Shown: positions 45,136 through 54,641, numbered from the stretch's first letter. The stretch: 64,000 nucleotides of DNA from an uncultured Cohaesibacter sp. (GCF_963676275.1 NZ_OY781091.1:722775-786774); one strand, 5' to 3'. The notes: generated by a model from the letters alone, not told the origin. Numbers and translations are program-made.

Positions 45136-47640
45136 ATGACCGAAAAGATCGCCACCCAATCACCCATTATCCTGCCTGACCTGCCCATCCGGGAAGCCCT
45201 GCCAGCGCTTCTGGCCGCTCTGGAGGCGGGGACACGCGCCGTTCTGATCGCACCCCCCGGCGCAGGCAAGACCACCTGCGTGCCGCTGGCCCTGCTTGAC
45301 CAGCCATGGCTTGCCGCAATGATGGCGGAGGGCAATGGCAGGATCATCATGCTGGAGCCGCGCCGCCTTGCCGCAAGGGCAGCCGCCCGCCGCATGGCCC
45401 AGCTTCTGGGTGAGCCGGTCGGCAAGCGGGTGGGCTATCGCGTGCGCATGGAAAGCCGCGTCTCCAGGGATACGATCATCGAAGTGGTGACTGAGGGTGT
45501 CTTTGCCCGCATGATCGTCGATGATCCCGGCCTTGAAGGTGTCGCCGTGGTGCTGTTTGACGAATTTCACGAGCGCAGTCTTGATGCGGATATGTCCCTT
45601 GCCTTTGCGCTGGAAGCGCAGGCCGCGCTGCGCGAGGATCTGCGTCTTGTTGTCATGTCGGCCACTCTGGACGGTGGCCGTGTCGCCTCCATTCTTGATG
45701 ATGCTCCGGTCATCGAAAGCATGGGCCGCACCTTTCCTGTTGAAACCCGCTATCTGCCGCGTAAGCCCCGTGACCGGCTGGAAGAGGCTGTCACCACTGC
45801 GGTTCTTGAGGCGCTGAATGAAGAGGAAGGCTCGCTGCTGGTCTTCCTGCCCGGTCAGGCCGAAATTCATCGGGTTGAAGAGCGCCTTGCCCAGCGCCTC
45901 AAACAAAGGCTGCAAAAGGATATCATCCTTGCACCCCTCTATGGTGCCATGGAGGGCAGGGATCAGGATCGCGCCATTGCTCCGCCGCCCAAAGGCCAAC
46001 GCAAGATCGTGCTGGCCACTTCCATTGCGGAAACCTCGCTGACCATTGACGGCGTGCGCATCATCATCGATGCAGGGCTTGTGCGCCGACCGCATTTCGA
46101 ACCCAATCTCGGCATTGCGCGGCTGGAAACCGTGCGGGTATCCCGCGCCAGTGCCGACCAGCGGCAGGGCCGTGCCGGACGCACCGAGCCCGGCATCTGC
46201 TATCGCCTCTGGGACAAGGGGCAGACGGCCGCGCTGCCAGCTTTCGAACCACCGGAAATTCTGGAGACAGACCTCTCCCGGCTGGTGCTTGATCTGGCGC
46301 TCTGGGGCGAGGCCGATCCGGCCAACCTCAAATGGCTGGATGAACCACCCGCCGCAGGCTGGGCCGAAGCAGTCAAGCTGTTGCAATCCTTTGGCGCGCT
46401 GGATGCTTCCGGCGCATTGACCGCCCATGGCAAGCAGCTGGCGCAACTGCCCCTGCCGCCACGTCTGGCGCATATGCTGGTCAGGGCGAGAGCCTTGGGG
46501 GCCGAACAGCTGGCCGCCATGATGGCTGCCTTGCTCAGCGAAGGCGGACGCTTGCGCCACAATGACATGCGCCGCCTGTTGCAGGATCTGATGGCGGGCA
46601 AGCTGCCGCGGGCAAAGGATATCAAGGCGCTGGCCGCGCGCTGGATTGGCAAGGGTTCTGCGCAAAAGCCCAATTCCGAGGATGCCGGTCGCATTCTGGC
46701 ACTCGCTTATCCGGACAGGATCGCCATGCGGCGCGGTGCCGAGGGGCGTTATCTGCTCGCTTCGGGCCGGGGTGGCGTATTGCAGGCGGATGACCCGCTC
46801 AATGTGGAGAGCTTTCTCGTCGTTGCCGATTTGCAGGGATCGGCAGCCAATGCCCGCATCACGCTGGCCGCGCCCATCTCGCGCAAGGTGATCGAGGAAG
46901 AATTCGCCGCTCTCATCCATGAAGAGGAAACCATCAGCTTCGAGCGCGGCAATGCCTCCGTGTCCGCCAAACTGCAAACCCGGCTGGGGCGTATCGTGCT
47001 GGCCGAGCAGCGCCTGAAGGAACCCTCTGCCGAGGCGGTGCAAAAGGCGCTGATCGAAGCGATTCGCAAGGGTGGCCTGCGCCTGCTGCCCTTCAGCAAG
47101 GATATCGAGCGCTGGCGCGGTCGGGTGCGCTTTGTTGCCGACCGCGAAGAGGGCTGGCCCGATCTGTCTGACGAGGGATTGCTGGCTGGGCTGGAAACAT
47201 GGCTCGCGCCATTCCTTGCTGGCAAGATGGCGCTTTCGGATATTTCCGCAAGTGATCTCTCATCGGCCCTGAGGGCCATGGTGCCCTATGACAGGCTGGC
47301 GGCGCTGGAAAAGGATTTGCCAACCCATTATACGGTGCCCACCGGTTCCCATATTCCCATAGATTATGCCGCCGAAAACGGGCCTGTTCTGGCGGTGCGG
47401 GTGCAAGAGCTGTTCGGGCTTGATGCCCACCCGGCGATCATGGGCGGAAAATTGCCGCTGCTGCTGCATCTGCTCTCGCCAGCCCATCGGCCCATTCAGG
47501 TCACCCGTGACTTGCCCGGCTTCTGGCGCGGATCATGGAAAGACGTGAAATCGGACATGCGCGGACAATATCCCAAACATGTCTGGCCCGATGATCCCAT
47601 CAACACCGAGGCCACGCGCAGGGCCAAACCACGCAAATAA
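45136..47640 (+). CDS. hrpB: ATP-dependent RNA helicase HrpB
   Basis: 834 residues. DEAH-type helicase: motif I APPGAGKTTCVPLAL, motif II DEFHERSLDAD, motif III SATLD, motif V/VI with TSIAETSLTIDGV and QRQGRAGRTEPGICYRLW. A winged-helix/ratchet region follows (about 410-520), and the HrpB C-terminal domain closes the protein (VPYDRLAALEKDLPTHYTVPTGSHIPIDY, GFWRGSWKDVKSDMRGQYPKHVWPDDP). Exact RNA targets are unknown. It lies 51 bases after ynjD, with no obvious link to it. Confidence 0.95.
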   Translation: MTEKIATQSPIILPDLPIREALPALLAALEAGTRAVLIAPPGAGKTTCVPLALLDQPWLAAMMAEGNGRIIMLEPRRLAARAAARRMAQLLGEPVGKRVGYRVRMESRVSRDTIIEVVTEGVFARMIVDDPGLEGVAVVLFDEFHERSLDADMSLAFALEAQAALREDLRLVVMSATLDGGRVASILDDAPVIESMGRTFPVETRYLPRKPRDRLEEAVTTAVLEALNEEEGSLLVFLPGQAEIHRVEERLAQRLKQRLQKDIILAPLYGAMEGRDQDRAIAPPPKGQRKIVLATSIAETSLTIDGVRIIIDAGLVRRPHFEPNLGIARLETVRVSRASADQRQGRAGRTEPGICYRLWDKGQTAALPAFEPPEILETDLSRLVLDLALWGEADPANLKWLDEPPAAGWAEAVKLLQSFGALDASGALTAHGKQLAQLPLPPRLAHMLVRARALGAEQLAAMMAALLSEGGRLRHNDMRRLLQDLMAGKLPRAKDIKALAARWIGKGSAQKPNSEDAGRILALAYPDRIAMRRGAEGRYLLASGRGGVLQADDPLNVESFLVVADLQGSAANARITLAAPISRKVIEEEFAALIHEEETISFERGNASVSAKLQTRLGRIVLAEQRLKEPSAEAVQKALIEAIRKGGLRLLPFSKDIERWRGRVRFVADREEGWPDLSDEGLLAGLETWLAPFLAGKMALSDISASDLSSALRAMVPYDRLAALEKDLPTHYTVPTGSHIPIDYAAENGPVLAVRVQELFGLDAHPAIMGGKLPLLLHLLSPAHRPIQVTRDLPGFWRGSWKDVKSDMRGQYPKHVWPDDPINTEATRRAKPRK

Positions 47641-47701
47641 TCGCAGGCAAAAGCCGCAGCAGCTTGCCCGATCGGCAACCTGAGGTGGCCTCTTGGGGCA
47701 A

Positions 47702-47736
47702 GTTATCAACAAATCAATCAATCGATGATTGATAAC
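47702..47736. promoter_or_regulatory. nested palindromes, candidate operator of the nucleoside locus
   Basis: Outer GTTATCA (47702-47708) / TGATAAC (47730-47736) and inner ATCAATC-GAT-GATTGAT (47717-47733). The inner half-site CAATCGAT recurs in the second palindrome at 48116-48133. A repressor of nucleoside uptake is a likely user; none is encoded nearby. Confidence 0.45.
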
Positions 47737-48115
47737 AAATCTGCATATGATGATCGAGAAATGAGAGCAGGAAGGAAAAAAATAATGAAAAATGCGTAAA
47801 ATCGCATCAAGTTTTTTCAAAATTGCCACTCTTTTCAGCGTCATCGCACTATCGGGCAAATTTGAAGAAATGATTTTCGCGCCTGCCCACCTTGGGTGGC
47901 AGCAAAAGCCAGGCTGCTGCTGGTGGAAAGAAAAGATTCTGGCTGCAAAGCGCGTCAGACCGTGTAAGACTGTCGCCAATGTGTTGCAAGGGGCCTGTAT
48001 TTGCCGACAGTTCGTGATGTTCATGCCGGTTCTGATATGATTCACCCGGAAGTCACGCGGCAGTGTGCTGATCCGGTCCAGGCAAAACATGATAGAAAAA
48101 CAGATCGTTTAAGCG

Positions 48116-48133
48116 ATCGATTGAGCAATCGAT
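48116..48133. promoter_or_regulatory. 18-bp palindrome just upstream of the BMP gene
   Basis: ATCGATTG-ag-CAATCGAT, a perfect inverted repeat 28 bases before the start codon. With the similar site about 390 bases upstream it could form a looping or two-site operator, or it may lie in the leader RNA. Confidence 0.5.
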
Positions 48134-48161
48134 ACAGCATACCAATTAAAAGGGGTTAGAC

Positions 48162-49160
48162 ATGTTGCGTCAATTTTTCGGTGCTGCTGCGCTGGCAGCC
48201 ATGATGGTTGCAGCTCCGGCACTTGCTGCTGAAATCAAACCTGCCGTGGTCTATGACCTGGGCGGTAAGAATGATCAGTCCTTCAACCAGTCCGCCTATA
48301 ATGGCGCTGAAGCCTATCAGAAGGACACCGGCACTGAATATCGTGATTTTGAAATTCAGAATGATGCCCAGCGCGAACAGGCTCTTCGTCGCTTTGCCCA
48401 GCGTGGTTTTGATCCGATCGTGGCTATCGGTTTCTCTCAGGCTGAAGCCCTCAAGAAAGTGGCGCCTGAATTCCCTGATACAAAATTCGCCATCGTTGAC
48501 ATGGTCGTCGATATGCCGAATGTGCGCTCCATCGTTTTCAAGGAGCATGAAGGTTCCTTCCTCGTTGGCCTTCTGGCTGCCAAGGCATCCCAGACCGGCA
48601 AGATCGGTTTCGTCGGCGGCATGGACATTCCTTTGATCCGTGCATTTGCCTGCGGCTACAAGCAGGGCGCAAAGGCTGCCAATCCTGACGTCGAGATCTT
48701 CGAGAATATGATCGGCACCACCGGTGCTGCATGGAACGACCCGGTTAAGGGCGGCGAGCTGACCAAATCCCAGATCGACCGTGGTGCAGACGTGATCTAT
48801 CACGCAGCTGGCGGTTCTGGCGCTGGCGTGCTTCAGGCAGCCGCTGACGCTGGCAAACTGGGCATCGGCGTTGACTCCAACCAGAATGCCCTGCATCCGG
48901 GCAGCGTTCTGACTTCGATGGTCAAGCGCGTTGATACTGCCGTTTACAACGCTTTCAAGGATCTCGCAGCCGACAACTGGTCTTCCGGCATCTATGTGCT
49001 CGGTCTGGCTGAAGACGGCGTTGCATGGGCTGATGACGAGAATAACAAGGATCTCATCAGTGCTGACATGCGCAGCGCTGCCGATCAGGCTTCGGCAGAA
49101 ATCGTCGACGGCAAGATTGTCGTTCACGACTACCGTTCCGACAATAGCTGCCCGTTCTAA
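48162..49160 (+). CDS. BMP family nucleoside-binding protein of an ABC importer
   Basis: 332 residues. Sec signal peptide with cleavage likely after residue 22 (AAPALA-AE). The BMP/PnrA fold shows VVYDLGGKNDQSFNQSAYNGAEAY, VAIGFSQAEALKKVAPEFPDTKFAIVD, EGSFLVGLLAAKAS, KIGFVGGMDIPLI, YHAAGGSGAGVLQAA and LTSMVKRVDTAVY. BMP proteins bind purine nucleosides. The ATPase, two permeases and a full set of nucleoside enzymes follow. A hairpin-T-run after the gene should make its mRNA the most abundant of the operon. Confidence 0.93.
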   Translation: MLRQFFGAAALAAMMVAAPALAAEIKPAVVYDLGGKNDQSFNQSAYNGAEAYQKDTGTEYRDFEIQNDAQREQALRRFAQRGFDPIVAIGFSQAEALKKVAPEFPDTKFAIVDMVVDMPNVRSIVFKEHEGSFLVGLLAAKASQTGKIGFVGGMDIPLIRAFACGYKQGAKAANPDVEIFENMIGTTGAAWNDPVKGGELTKSQIDRGADVIYHAAGGSGAGVLQAAADAGKLGIGVDSNQNALHPGSVLTSMVKRVDTAVYNAFKDLAADNWSSGIYVLGLAEDGVAWADDENNKDLISADMRSAADQASAEIVDGKIVVHDYRSDNSCPF

Positions 49161-49178
49161 GCAGTTGAACCTGATATG

Positions 49179-49221
49179 AAATGTGCCCTGTCCAGTTTGT
49201 CGGATGGGGCGCATTTTTATT
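49179..49221 (+). terminator. partial terminator between binding protein and ATPase genes
   Basis: AAATGTGCCC pairs with GGGCGCATTT (one G-T pair) around an inner TCC/GGA pair, followed by TTATT. It lies 19 bases past the BMP stop. Such attenuating hairpins after binding-protein genes lower expression of the downstream permeases. Confidence 0.65.
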
Positions 49222-49359
49222 ACCATGATGAGTAGGGAGGCCCATTGCGGGTCGCCATATAATTGCCAGCCGGACCGGAACCGGGTCCCTGCGCAACAAA
49301 GCCCACCCATACCGCTCCGTGCATGGCAGGGAGTGGGTCCCGGTTTTCTGCCTTGAGCG

Positions 49360-51063
49360 ATGCCACAAGAAGCATGCGGCGGCAGAGATAGGCGGGAGGG
49401 GTTGATAATTGGGGAAGATATCTTGCATCTGGACGAGCAAACAAAGGCGCGGAGCAGCCAGGGGTCGGGAGCCGCAGGCTCCGGAAATGACCAAACCGGC
49501 GATGTACCCGCCATTCGACTGGTCGGAATCGAAAAGCGGTTTGGTCCGGTCTATGCCAACAAGAATATTGATCTGAGCGTCGCGAAGGGATCCATTCACG
49601 GCATCATCGGCGAGAATGGCGCGGGCAAGTCAACCCTGATGTCCATCCTCTATGGCTTCTATCAGGCCGATGGCGGCGAGATCTATGTCAATGGCAAGCG
49701 CGAAACCATTCCGGACAGCCAGAAGGCAATTGCCGTGGGCATCGGCATGGTGCATCAGCATTTCATGCTGGTGGACAATTTCTCGGTGCTCGAGAATGTG
49801 GTGCTTGGCGTCGAAGGCGGGGCGCTGCTCCAGAAGGGCGTGGACAAGGCCCGCGTGGAGCTGAAGCGACTGGCTGACGAATATGAGTTGAATATCGATC
49901 CCGATGCGCTGATTCAGGATCTCCCTGTTGGTCTGCAACAGCGGGTCGAGATCCTCAAGGCGCTCTATCGCGGTGCCGATATCCTCATTCTGGATGAGCC
50001 GACCGGCGTCTTGACACCGGCGGAGGCCGATCACCTGTTCCGCATACTGGGGCAGTTGCGTGATCAGGGCAAAACCATCCTTCTGATCACCCACAAGCTG
50101 CGTGAAATCATGGCCATCACCGACGAGGTCTCGGTCATGCGCCGCGGCGAAATGGTCGGCTCGGTGCATACGGCGGACACTTCGGTCGAGAAACTGGCCG
50201 AAATGATGGTTGGCCGCCATGTGCTTCTCAATGTCGAGAAGGGACCGGCCAACCCGGCCGCAGAGGTGCTCTCGGTCGATCATCTCACGGTGACCGACAA
50301 GCGCGGCGTTGATCGGGTCAAGGATGTTTCCTTCAAGGTCCATGCCGGAGAAATTGTCGGCATCGCCGGAGTGTCCGGCAACGGTCAGAGCCAGTTGATG
50401 GAAGCGATTGCGGGGATGATCTCCGCCCGTTCGGGAACCATCACGATCAATGGCGAGCCGACTCTCAGGGCCGATGCGCTGGATCGGCGTCATCGCGGCA
50501 TGGCTCATGTGCCCGAAGATCGTCATCGCACCGGGCTCGTGACCCAGTTCCCGGCCAAGGAAAATATGATCCTCGGCTATCAGGACCAGAAGAAATATGG
50601 TCAGGGCCTGTTTCTCGATCTTGCTGCCATCCTCAAGGAAACGCAGGATTTCATGGAGGATTTTGATGTCCGTCCACCGGATCCGCATTTGAAGGCAGCC
50701 AATTTCTCCGGCGGCAACCAGCAGAAGCTGGTGCTGGCGCGCGAAATGGAACGCGATCCAGACATCCTTCTGGTCGGTCAGCCGACGCGTGGCGTCGATA
50801 TCGGCGCCATCGAGTTCATTCACAAGCGCCTGATCGAAATGCGCGATGCCGGCAAGGCGATTTTGCTGGTCTCGGTGGAACTTGATGAAATCCGCTCCTT
50901 GGCAGACCGCATTCTCGTGATGTTCGATGGCAGGATCGTCGGCGAAAGGGAAGCTGGTGCAAATGAGCGGGAACTGGGCCTGATGATGGCCGGTATCGCG
51001 GACACATCCGCGCTAGCAGACAAGAAGGCAGAGCTTTCTGCGGGCTCTGAGGGGGCGAAATAG
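49360..51063 (+). CDS. nucleoside ABC transporter ATP-binding protein (two ATPase domains)
   Basis: About 567 residues. Domain 1 has Walker A GENGAGKST, signature LPVGLQQRVEILKAL and Walker B ILILDEPTGVLTPAE. Domain 2 lacks a full Walker A (GVSGNGQSQ), with signature FSGGNQQKLVLAREM and QPTRGVDIGA, as usual for sugar/nucleoside ABC ATPases. The first 47 residues are not conserved. The start is uncertain: ATG 49360 has no good ribosome site, while TTG 49423 follows GGGGAAG and would remove 21 residues. Confidence 0.9.
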   Translation: MPQEACGGRDRREGLIIGEDILHLDEQTKARSSQGSGAAGSGNDQTGDVPAIRLVGIEKRFGPVYANKNIDLSVAKGSIHGIIGENGAGKSTLMSILYGFYQADGGEIYVNGKRETIPDSQKAIAVGIGMVHQHFMLVDNFSVLENVVLGVEGGALLQKGVDKARVELKRLADEYELNIDPDALIQDLPVGLQQRVEILKALYRGADILILDEPTGVLTPAEADHLFRILGQLRDQGKTILLITHKLREIMAITDEVSVMRRGEMVGSVHTADTSVEKLAEMMVGRHVLLNVEKGPANPAAEVLSVDHLTVTDKRGVDRVKDVSFKVHAGEIVGIAGVSGNGQSQLMEAIAGMISARSGTITINGEPTLRADALDRRHRGMAHVPEDRHRTGLVTQFPAKENMILGYQDQKKYGQGLFLDLAAILKETQDFMEDFDVRPPDPHLKAANFSGGNQQKLVLAREMERDPDILLVGQPTRGVDIGAIEFIHKRLIEMRDAGKAILLVSVELDEIRSLADRILVMFDGRIVGEREAGANERELGLMMAGIADTSALADKKAELSAGSEGAK

Positions 51064-52182
51064 ATGAGTGCTCAATCTGCAAAATTGCCCCGTTGGGTCG
51101 ATTATGGCCTGATCCCGCTGCTCAATCTGTCGGCGGCCCTGCTGGTCTCCGGTCTGGTGGTGCTGCTGATCGGCGAAAATCCGCTTGATGCGGTCTATTG
51201 GCTGGTGCAGGGCTCGCTCGGTTATGGCGAAGGCATCGGCTTCACGCTCTATTACACCACCAACTTCATCTTTACCGGCCTTGCTGTGGCGGTGGCAGCC
51301 CATGCTGGCATGTTCAATATCGGTGGAGAAGGGCAGGCCTATGTCGGCGGCCTCGGTGTCACGCTTGCCTGTCTTGCCCTTGATCATTATGTGCCATGGT
51401 ATGTGACATTCCCCTTCGCGCTGGCAGGGGCGGTCCTGTTCGGGGCGGCCTGGGCGGCCGTTCCGGCCTATCTTCAGGCCAAGCGCGGCAGTCACATCGT
51501 GATCACCACGATCATGTTCAACTTCATTTCCTATTCGCTGATGGCCTATCTGCTGGTGCGCGTCTTCAAACAGCCCGATTCCATGCAGCCGGAAAGCCGC
51601 ACCTTCCTTGAAGGCGGGCGCCTGCCCTTCATTCATGATGTGCTGGGCTGGTTCGGCATTCACATGTCATCCTCGCCGCTCAATCTTTCCTTCGTGGTGG
51701 CGCTTCTGGCCTGTGTCTTTGTCTGGGCGCTCATCTGGCGCACGCGGCTGGGCTATGCCATCCGAACCTTTGGCACCAATCCCAATGCCGCCCTTTATGC
51801 CGGTATGGATCAGTCGCGCATCATCATCATCACCATGATGATTTCCGGCGGTCTGGCCGGGCTGATGGCACTCAATGAAGTCATGGGCGCACAGAACCGG
51901 CTGCTGCTGGATTATGTGACCGGTTATGGCTTTGTGGGTATCGCGGTGGCGCTGATGGGACGGTCTCATCCGGTCGGGATCATCATGGCGTCAATCCTGT
52001 TTGGCATGCTCTATCAGGGTGGTGCCGAGCTGGCTTTCGAAATGCCCAAGATCACCCGCGACATGATCATTTCCATTCAGGGTCTGGTGATCCTTTTCGC
52101 CGGAGCCATGGAGCATATGTTCAGGCCCGCGCTGGTCAGGATTTTCACCTCACGGCATGAACAGCCCGAGCAGGAAGCGTAA
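51064..52182 (+). CDS. nucleoside ABC transporter permease (BmpC/YufP-like)
   Basis: 372 residues with about ten membrane segments. Motifs of the BPD_transp_2 family: MFNIGGEGQAYVGGLG near residue 80 and the ATPase-docking loop GTNPNAALYAGMDQSRIIIITMMISGGLAGLMA. It starts directly after the ATPase stop and pairs with the next permease to form the channel. Confidence 0.92.
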   Translation: MSAQSAKLPRWVDYGLIPLLNLSAALLVSGLVVLLIGENPLDAVYWLVQGSLGYGEGIGFTLYYTTNFIFTGLAVAVAAHAGMFNIGGEGQAYVGGLGVTLACLALDHYVPWYVTFPFALAGAVLFGAAWAAVPAYLQAKRGSHIVITTIMFNFISYSLMAYLLVRVFKQPDSMQPESRTFLEGGRLPFIHDVLGWFGIHMSSSPLNLSFVVALLACVFVWALIWRTRLGYAIRTFGTNPNAALYAGMDQSRIIIITMMISGGLAGLMALNEVMGAQNRLLLDYVTGYGFVGIAVALMGRSHPVGIIMASILFGMLYQGGAELAFEMPKITRDMIISIQGLVILFAGAMEHMFRPALVRIFTSRHEQPEQEA

Positions 52183-52193
52183 GGAGCGTGATG

Positions 52194-53165
52194 ATGGAAA
52201 TTTGGCAAACACTCATTCTTACGACAGACTCGGCAGTGCGTCTTTCCGTGCCGCTGCTTTTCGCCTGCCTTGCCGGGCTCTATTCGGAACGATCCGGTGT
52301 TGTCGATATCGGCCTTGAAGGCAAGATGCTCGGTGGCGCCTTTGCGGCGGGCTGCGTGGCTGCGGTCACCGGTTCGGCATGGCTTGGACTGCTGGCCGCC
52401 ATTCTGGTGTCCATCGGTCTGGCGCTGGTGCATGGCTATGCCTCGATCACCCAGAAAGGCAATCAGATCGTCTCCGGCGTTGCCATCAACTTTGTTGCCA
52501 GCGGTTTGACAGCTCTGCTCGGGCAGGCATGGTTCAGTCGTGGCGGTAAAACGCCGCAATTGCCCAACACGGCCCGCTTCACCGAAGTCACCCTGCCTCT
52601 GGCTGATAGCATCAAGAATGTGCCGATCATCGGTTCCATCTATTCGGAAGTGATTTCGGGGCATTCGCTGCTGGTCTATGCCGCCTTCATCGCCATACCG
52701 CTCACCTGGTGGGTGCTTTATCGCACCCGCTTCGGGCTGCGCCTGCGTGCGGTGGGCGAGAATCCCGGAGCCGTTGATACGGCTGGCATTTCCGTGGCAT
52801 GGATGCGTTATCGCGCGGTGATCATCACCGGTATCCTGTGCGGCTTTGCCGGAGCCTATCTTTCCATCGCCCAGTCGGCAGGATTTTCCAAGGACATGAC
52901 TGCGGGCAAGGGCTTTATCGCGCTGGCCGCTCTGGTCTTTGCCAAGTGGAAACCGGTCAACGCGCTTGGTGCCTGCTTCCTGTTCGGCTTCCTTGATGCG
53001 GTAGCCATCCGCATGCAGGGCACAGAACTGCCGGTGATAGGCGAGGTGCCGGTGCAGGCGATGCAGGCGTTGCCCTATGTGCTCACCGTCGTCCTTCTGG
53101 CTGGCTTTATCGGCAAGTCCATTCCGCCAAAGGCAAGCGGTGTGCCCTATACCAAGGAGCGCTAG
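52194..53165 (+). CDS. nucleoside ABC transporter permease (YufQ-like)
   Basis: 323 residues, about nine membrane segments. Family motifs: YSERSGVVDIGLEGKMLGGAFAAG, GNQIVSGVAINFVASGLTALLG, RAVGENPGAVDTAGISVAWMRYRAVIITGILCGFAGAYLSI, GKGFIALAALVFAKWKP. Three candidate starts (GTG 52188, ATG 52191, ATG 52194) follow AAGGAG; 52194 has the best spacing. cdd follows after 9 bases. Confidence 0.92.
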   Translation: MEIWQTLILTTDSAVRLSVPLLFACLAGLYSERSGVVDIGLEGKMLGGAFAAGCVAAVTGSAWLGLLAAILVSIGLALVHGYASITQKGNQIVSGVAINFVASGLTALLGQAWFSRGGKTPQLPNTARFTEVTLPLADSIKNVPIIGSIYSEVISGHSLLVYAAFIAIPLTWWVLYRTRFGLRLRAVGENPGAVDTAGISVAWMRYRAVIITGILCGFAGAYLSIAQSAGFSKDMTAGKGFIALAALVFAKWKPVNALGACFLFGFLDAVAIRMQGTELPVIGEVPVQAMQALPYVLTVVLLAGFIGKSIPPKASGVPYTKER

Positions 53166-53174
53166 GAGGATCGC

Positions 53175-53612
53175 ATGAGCACAAAGCAAATCGCAGTGAC
53201 CGACAAGACGCGGGTGCTTCTGGAACTGGCAGCCGATGCGCGCCAGAAGGCCCATGTGCCCTATTCGCGCTTTCCCGTTGGCGTTGCCCTGCGCACGCGC
53301 AACGGTACGGTCCATACGGGGTGCAATATCGAGAATGCCTCTTACCCGGAAGGCTGGTGCGCCGAAACCTCGGCCATTTCGGCCATGATCATGGCCAGCA
53401 GCGAGCTTGAAGACAGTCGCGCCATCGAGGAACTGGTGGTGATTGCCGACCACACACCACCCATCACGCCCTGTGGTGGCTGTCGCCAGAGAATTCGGGA
53501 ATTCGGCAGTCCGGATACGGTCATTCATGCCGCAGATATGGATGGCATCCAGCAAAGCTTTACGCTGGATGCTCTGCTGCCTGCGGCTTTCGATCTGGAA
53601 GAAAACAGATAG
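53175..53612 (+). CDS. cdd: cytidine deaminase
   Basis: 145 residues, the short tetrameric form. Zinc ligands Cys62 (WCAET, with Glu64 as proton shuttle), Cys100 and Cys103 (PCGGCRQRIREF). It deaminates cytidine and deoxycytidine to (deoxy)uridine, linking uptake to DeoA and Upp. AGGAGG lies before the ATG. Two hairpins follow it. Confidence 0.95.
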   Translation: MSTKQIAVTDKTRVLLELAADARQKAHVPYSRFPVGVALRTRNGTVHTGCNIENASYPEGWCAETSAISAMIMASSELEDSRAIEELVVIADHTPPITPCGGCRQRIREFGSPDTVIHAADMDGIQQSFTLDALLPAAFDLEENR

Positions 53613-53674
53613 TCTGCTCTGCCCGGATGGCTGCGATTGGGCTCGGCTCCAGATGCAGCGCGGGCAGAAGGCAA

Positions 53675-53710
53675 AGGGCGCACGGGAACGAACCTACGGT
53701 GCGCCCTCTT
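53675..53710 (+). terminator. hairpin terminator after cdd
   Basis: AGGGCGCAC / GTGCGCCCT, a perfect 9-bp stem with a 15-base loop, followed by CTT only. It probably ends or attenuates the uptake-cdd transcript, 62 bases past the cdd stop. Confidence 0.6.
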
Positions 53711-53715
53711 GAAGC

Positions 53716-53739
53716 TGCCAGCTGGAATGCCAGCTGGCA
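53716..53739. repeat. inverted repeat of two self-complementary CCAGCTGG boxes
   Basis: TGCCAGCTGG, loop AATG, CCAGCTGGCA: 10-bp arms. Each arm contains the 8-bp palindrome CCAGCTGG, so the element is both a hairpin and a pair of direct protein-site-like boxes. It lies 84 bases before punA. Confidence 0.55.
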
Positions 53740-53822
53740 AAACGCCATATAGCAGAACGCCACTTAAAAGTCACAGCATGGCGCTAGAGTTCATTGCTTG
53801 AAACGAACAGGGAGATGCGCAC

Positions 53823-54641
53823 ATGACCATTACAGGTCTCGCTCAGGATGCAGCCAAACGTGTGCTGGAAAAGGTCAAGGGGCCCATCGAGGTGGGCATG
53901 GTTCTGGGGTCCGGTCTGGGGGCTCTGGCCGACGAGGTGGAGAATGCGGCGCGCTTTCCTTACCAAAGCCTGCCCGGTTTTCCCGTCTCTTCGGTCTCTT
54001 CCCATGCGTCCGAGCTTGTGGTCGGCACATTGATGGGGGTCAAGGTCGCCATTCTTGCCGGGCGCTCACACTATTATGAACATGGCGATGCCACCATCAT
54101 GAAGCAGCCGCTGGCAACCCTGAAGGCTCTGGGCTGCTCCCAACTGCTGCTGACCAATGCCGCCGGATCCCTGCGCGAGGAAGTCGCTCCGGGTGAATTG
54201 ATGCTGATCGATGACCATATCAACTGGTCCGGACGCTCGCCGCTGATCGGGGTGGAATCCGACAACCGCTTTGTCGGCCTGACAGAAGCCTATGACGCCA
54301 GCTTGCGTGCAGGCCTCTCTAGCGCTGCCGAGGCTGCTAATATCAAGCTGGCCACCGGTGTCTATGCATGGTTCTCCGGCCCCAATTTTGAAACTCCGGC
54401 AGAAATTCGCGCCGCCCGTATTCTGGGGGCGGATGCCGTGGGCATGTCGACCGTGCCCGAGGTCATCCTCGCCCGCTGGATGGGCATGCGGGTGGCCGCG
54501 ATTTCCACCATCACAAATTATGGTGCCGGCATGACCGGAACCGAATTGTCACATGAAGAAACCAAGGAAGTCGGCCCGATTGGCGCGCAGAAGCTGATCA
54601 AGGTGATCCGCGCCTATCTCAAGGCCATGGCCACCCAATAG
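53823..54641 (+). CDS. punA: purine-nucleoside phosphorylase (trimeric type)
   Basis: 272 residues. It splits purine (deoxy)nucleosides with phosphate into base and (deoxy)ribose 1-phosphate. Phosphate-binding Ser in VLGSGLGAL, LAGRSHYYEHGD, and the purine-site segment YAWFSGPNFETPAEIRAARILGADAVGMSTVPEVILARWMGMRVAAISTITNYGAGM. Good ribosome site (GGGAG). Deaminated purines from Add feed this step. Confidence 0.94.
   Translation: MTITGLAQDAAKRVLEKVKGPIEVGMVLGSGLGALADEVENAARFPYQSLPGFPVSSVSSHASELVVGTLMGVKVAILAGRSHYYEHGDATIMKQPLATLKALGCSQLLLTNAAGSLREEVAPGELMLIDDHINWSGRSPLIGVESDNRFVGLTEAYDASLRAGLSSAAEAANIKLATGVYAWFSGPNFETPAEIRAARILGADAVGMSTVPEVILARWMGMRVAAISTITNYGAGMTGTELSHEETKEVGPIGAQKLIKVIRAYLKAMATQ

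Larger units (their letters stand above)
47641..48161 (+). other. control region of the nucleoside locus
   Basis: 521 bases before the binding-protein gene. Present: a compound hairpin just past hrpB (CTTGCCC 47663-47669 / GGGCAAG 47696-47702 enclosing GAGG/CCTC), two inverted-repeat sites listed separately, and AT-rich stretches. A frame at 47792-48040 is not supported. Confidence 0.5.

Noticed and set aside
45160..47043. 627-residue minus-strand frame opposite hrpB
   Set aside because: Antisense shadow; hrpB motifs run through the same span on the plus strand.
47792..48040. 82-residue frame upstream of the BMP gene
   Set aside because: Starts inside an A-rich stretch that also gives a 4-codon frame; no homologue-like pattern, and the region looks regulatory.
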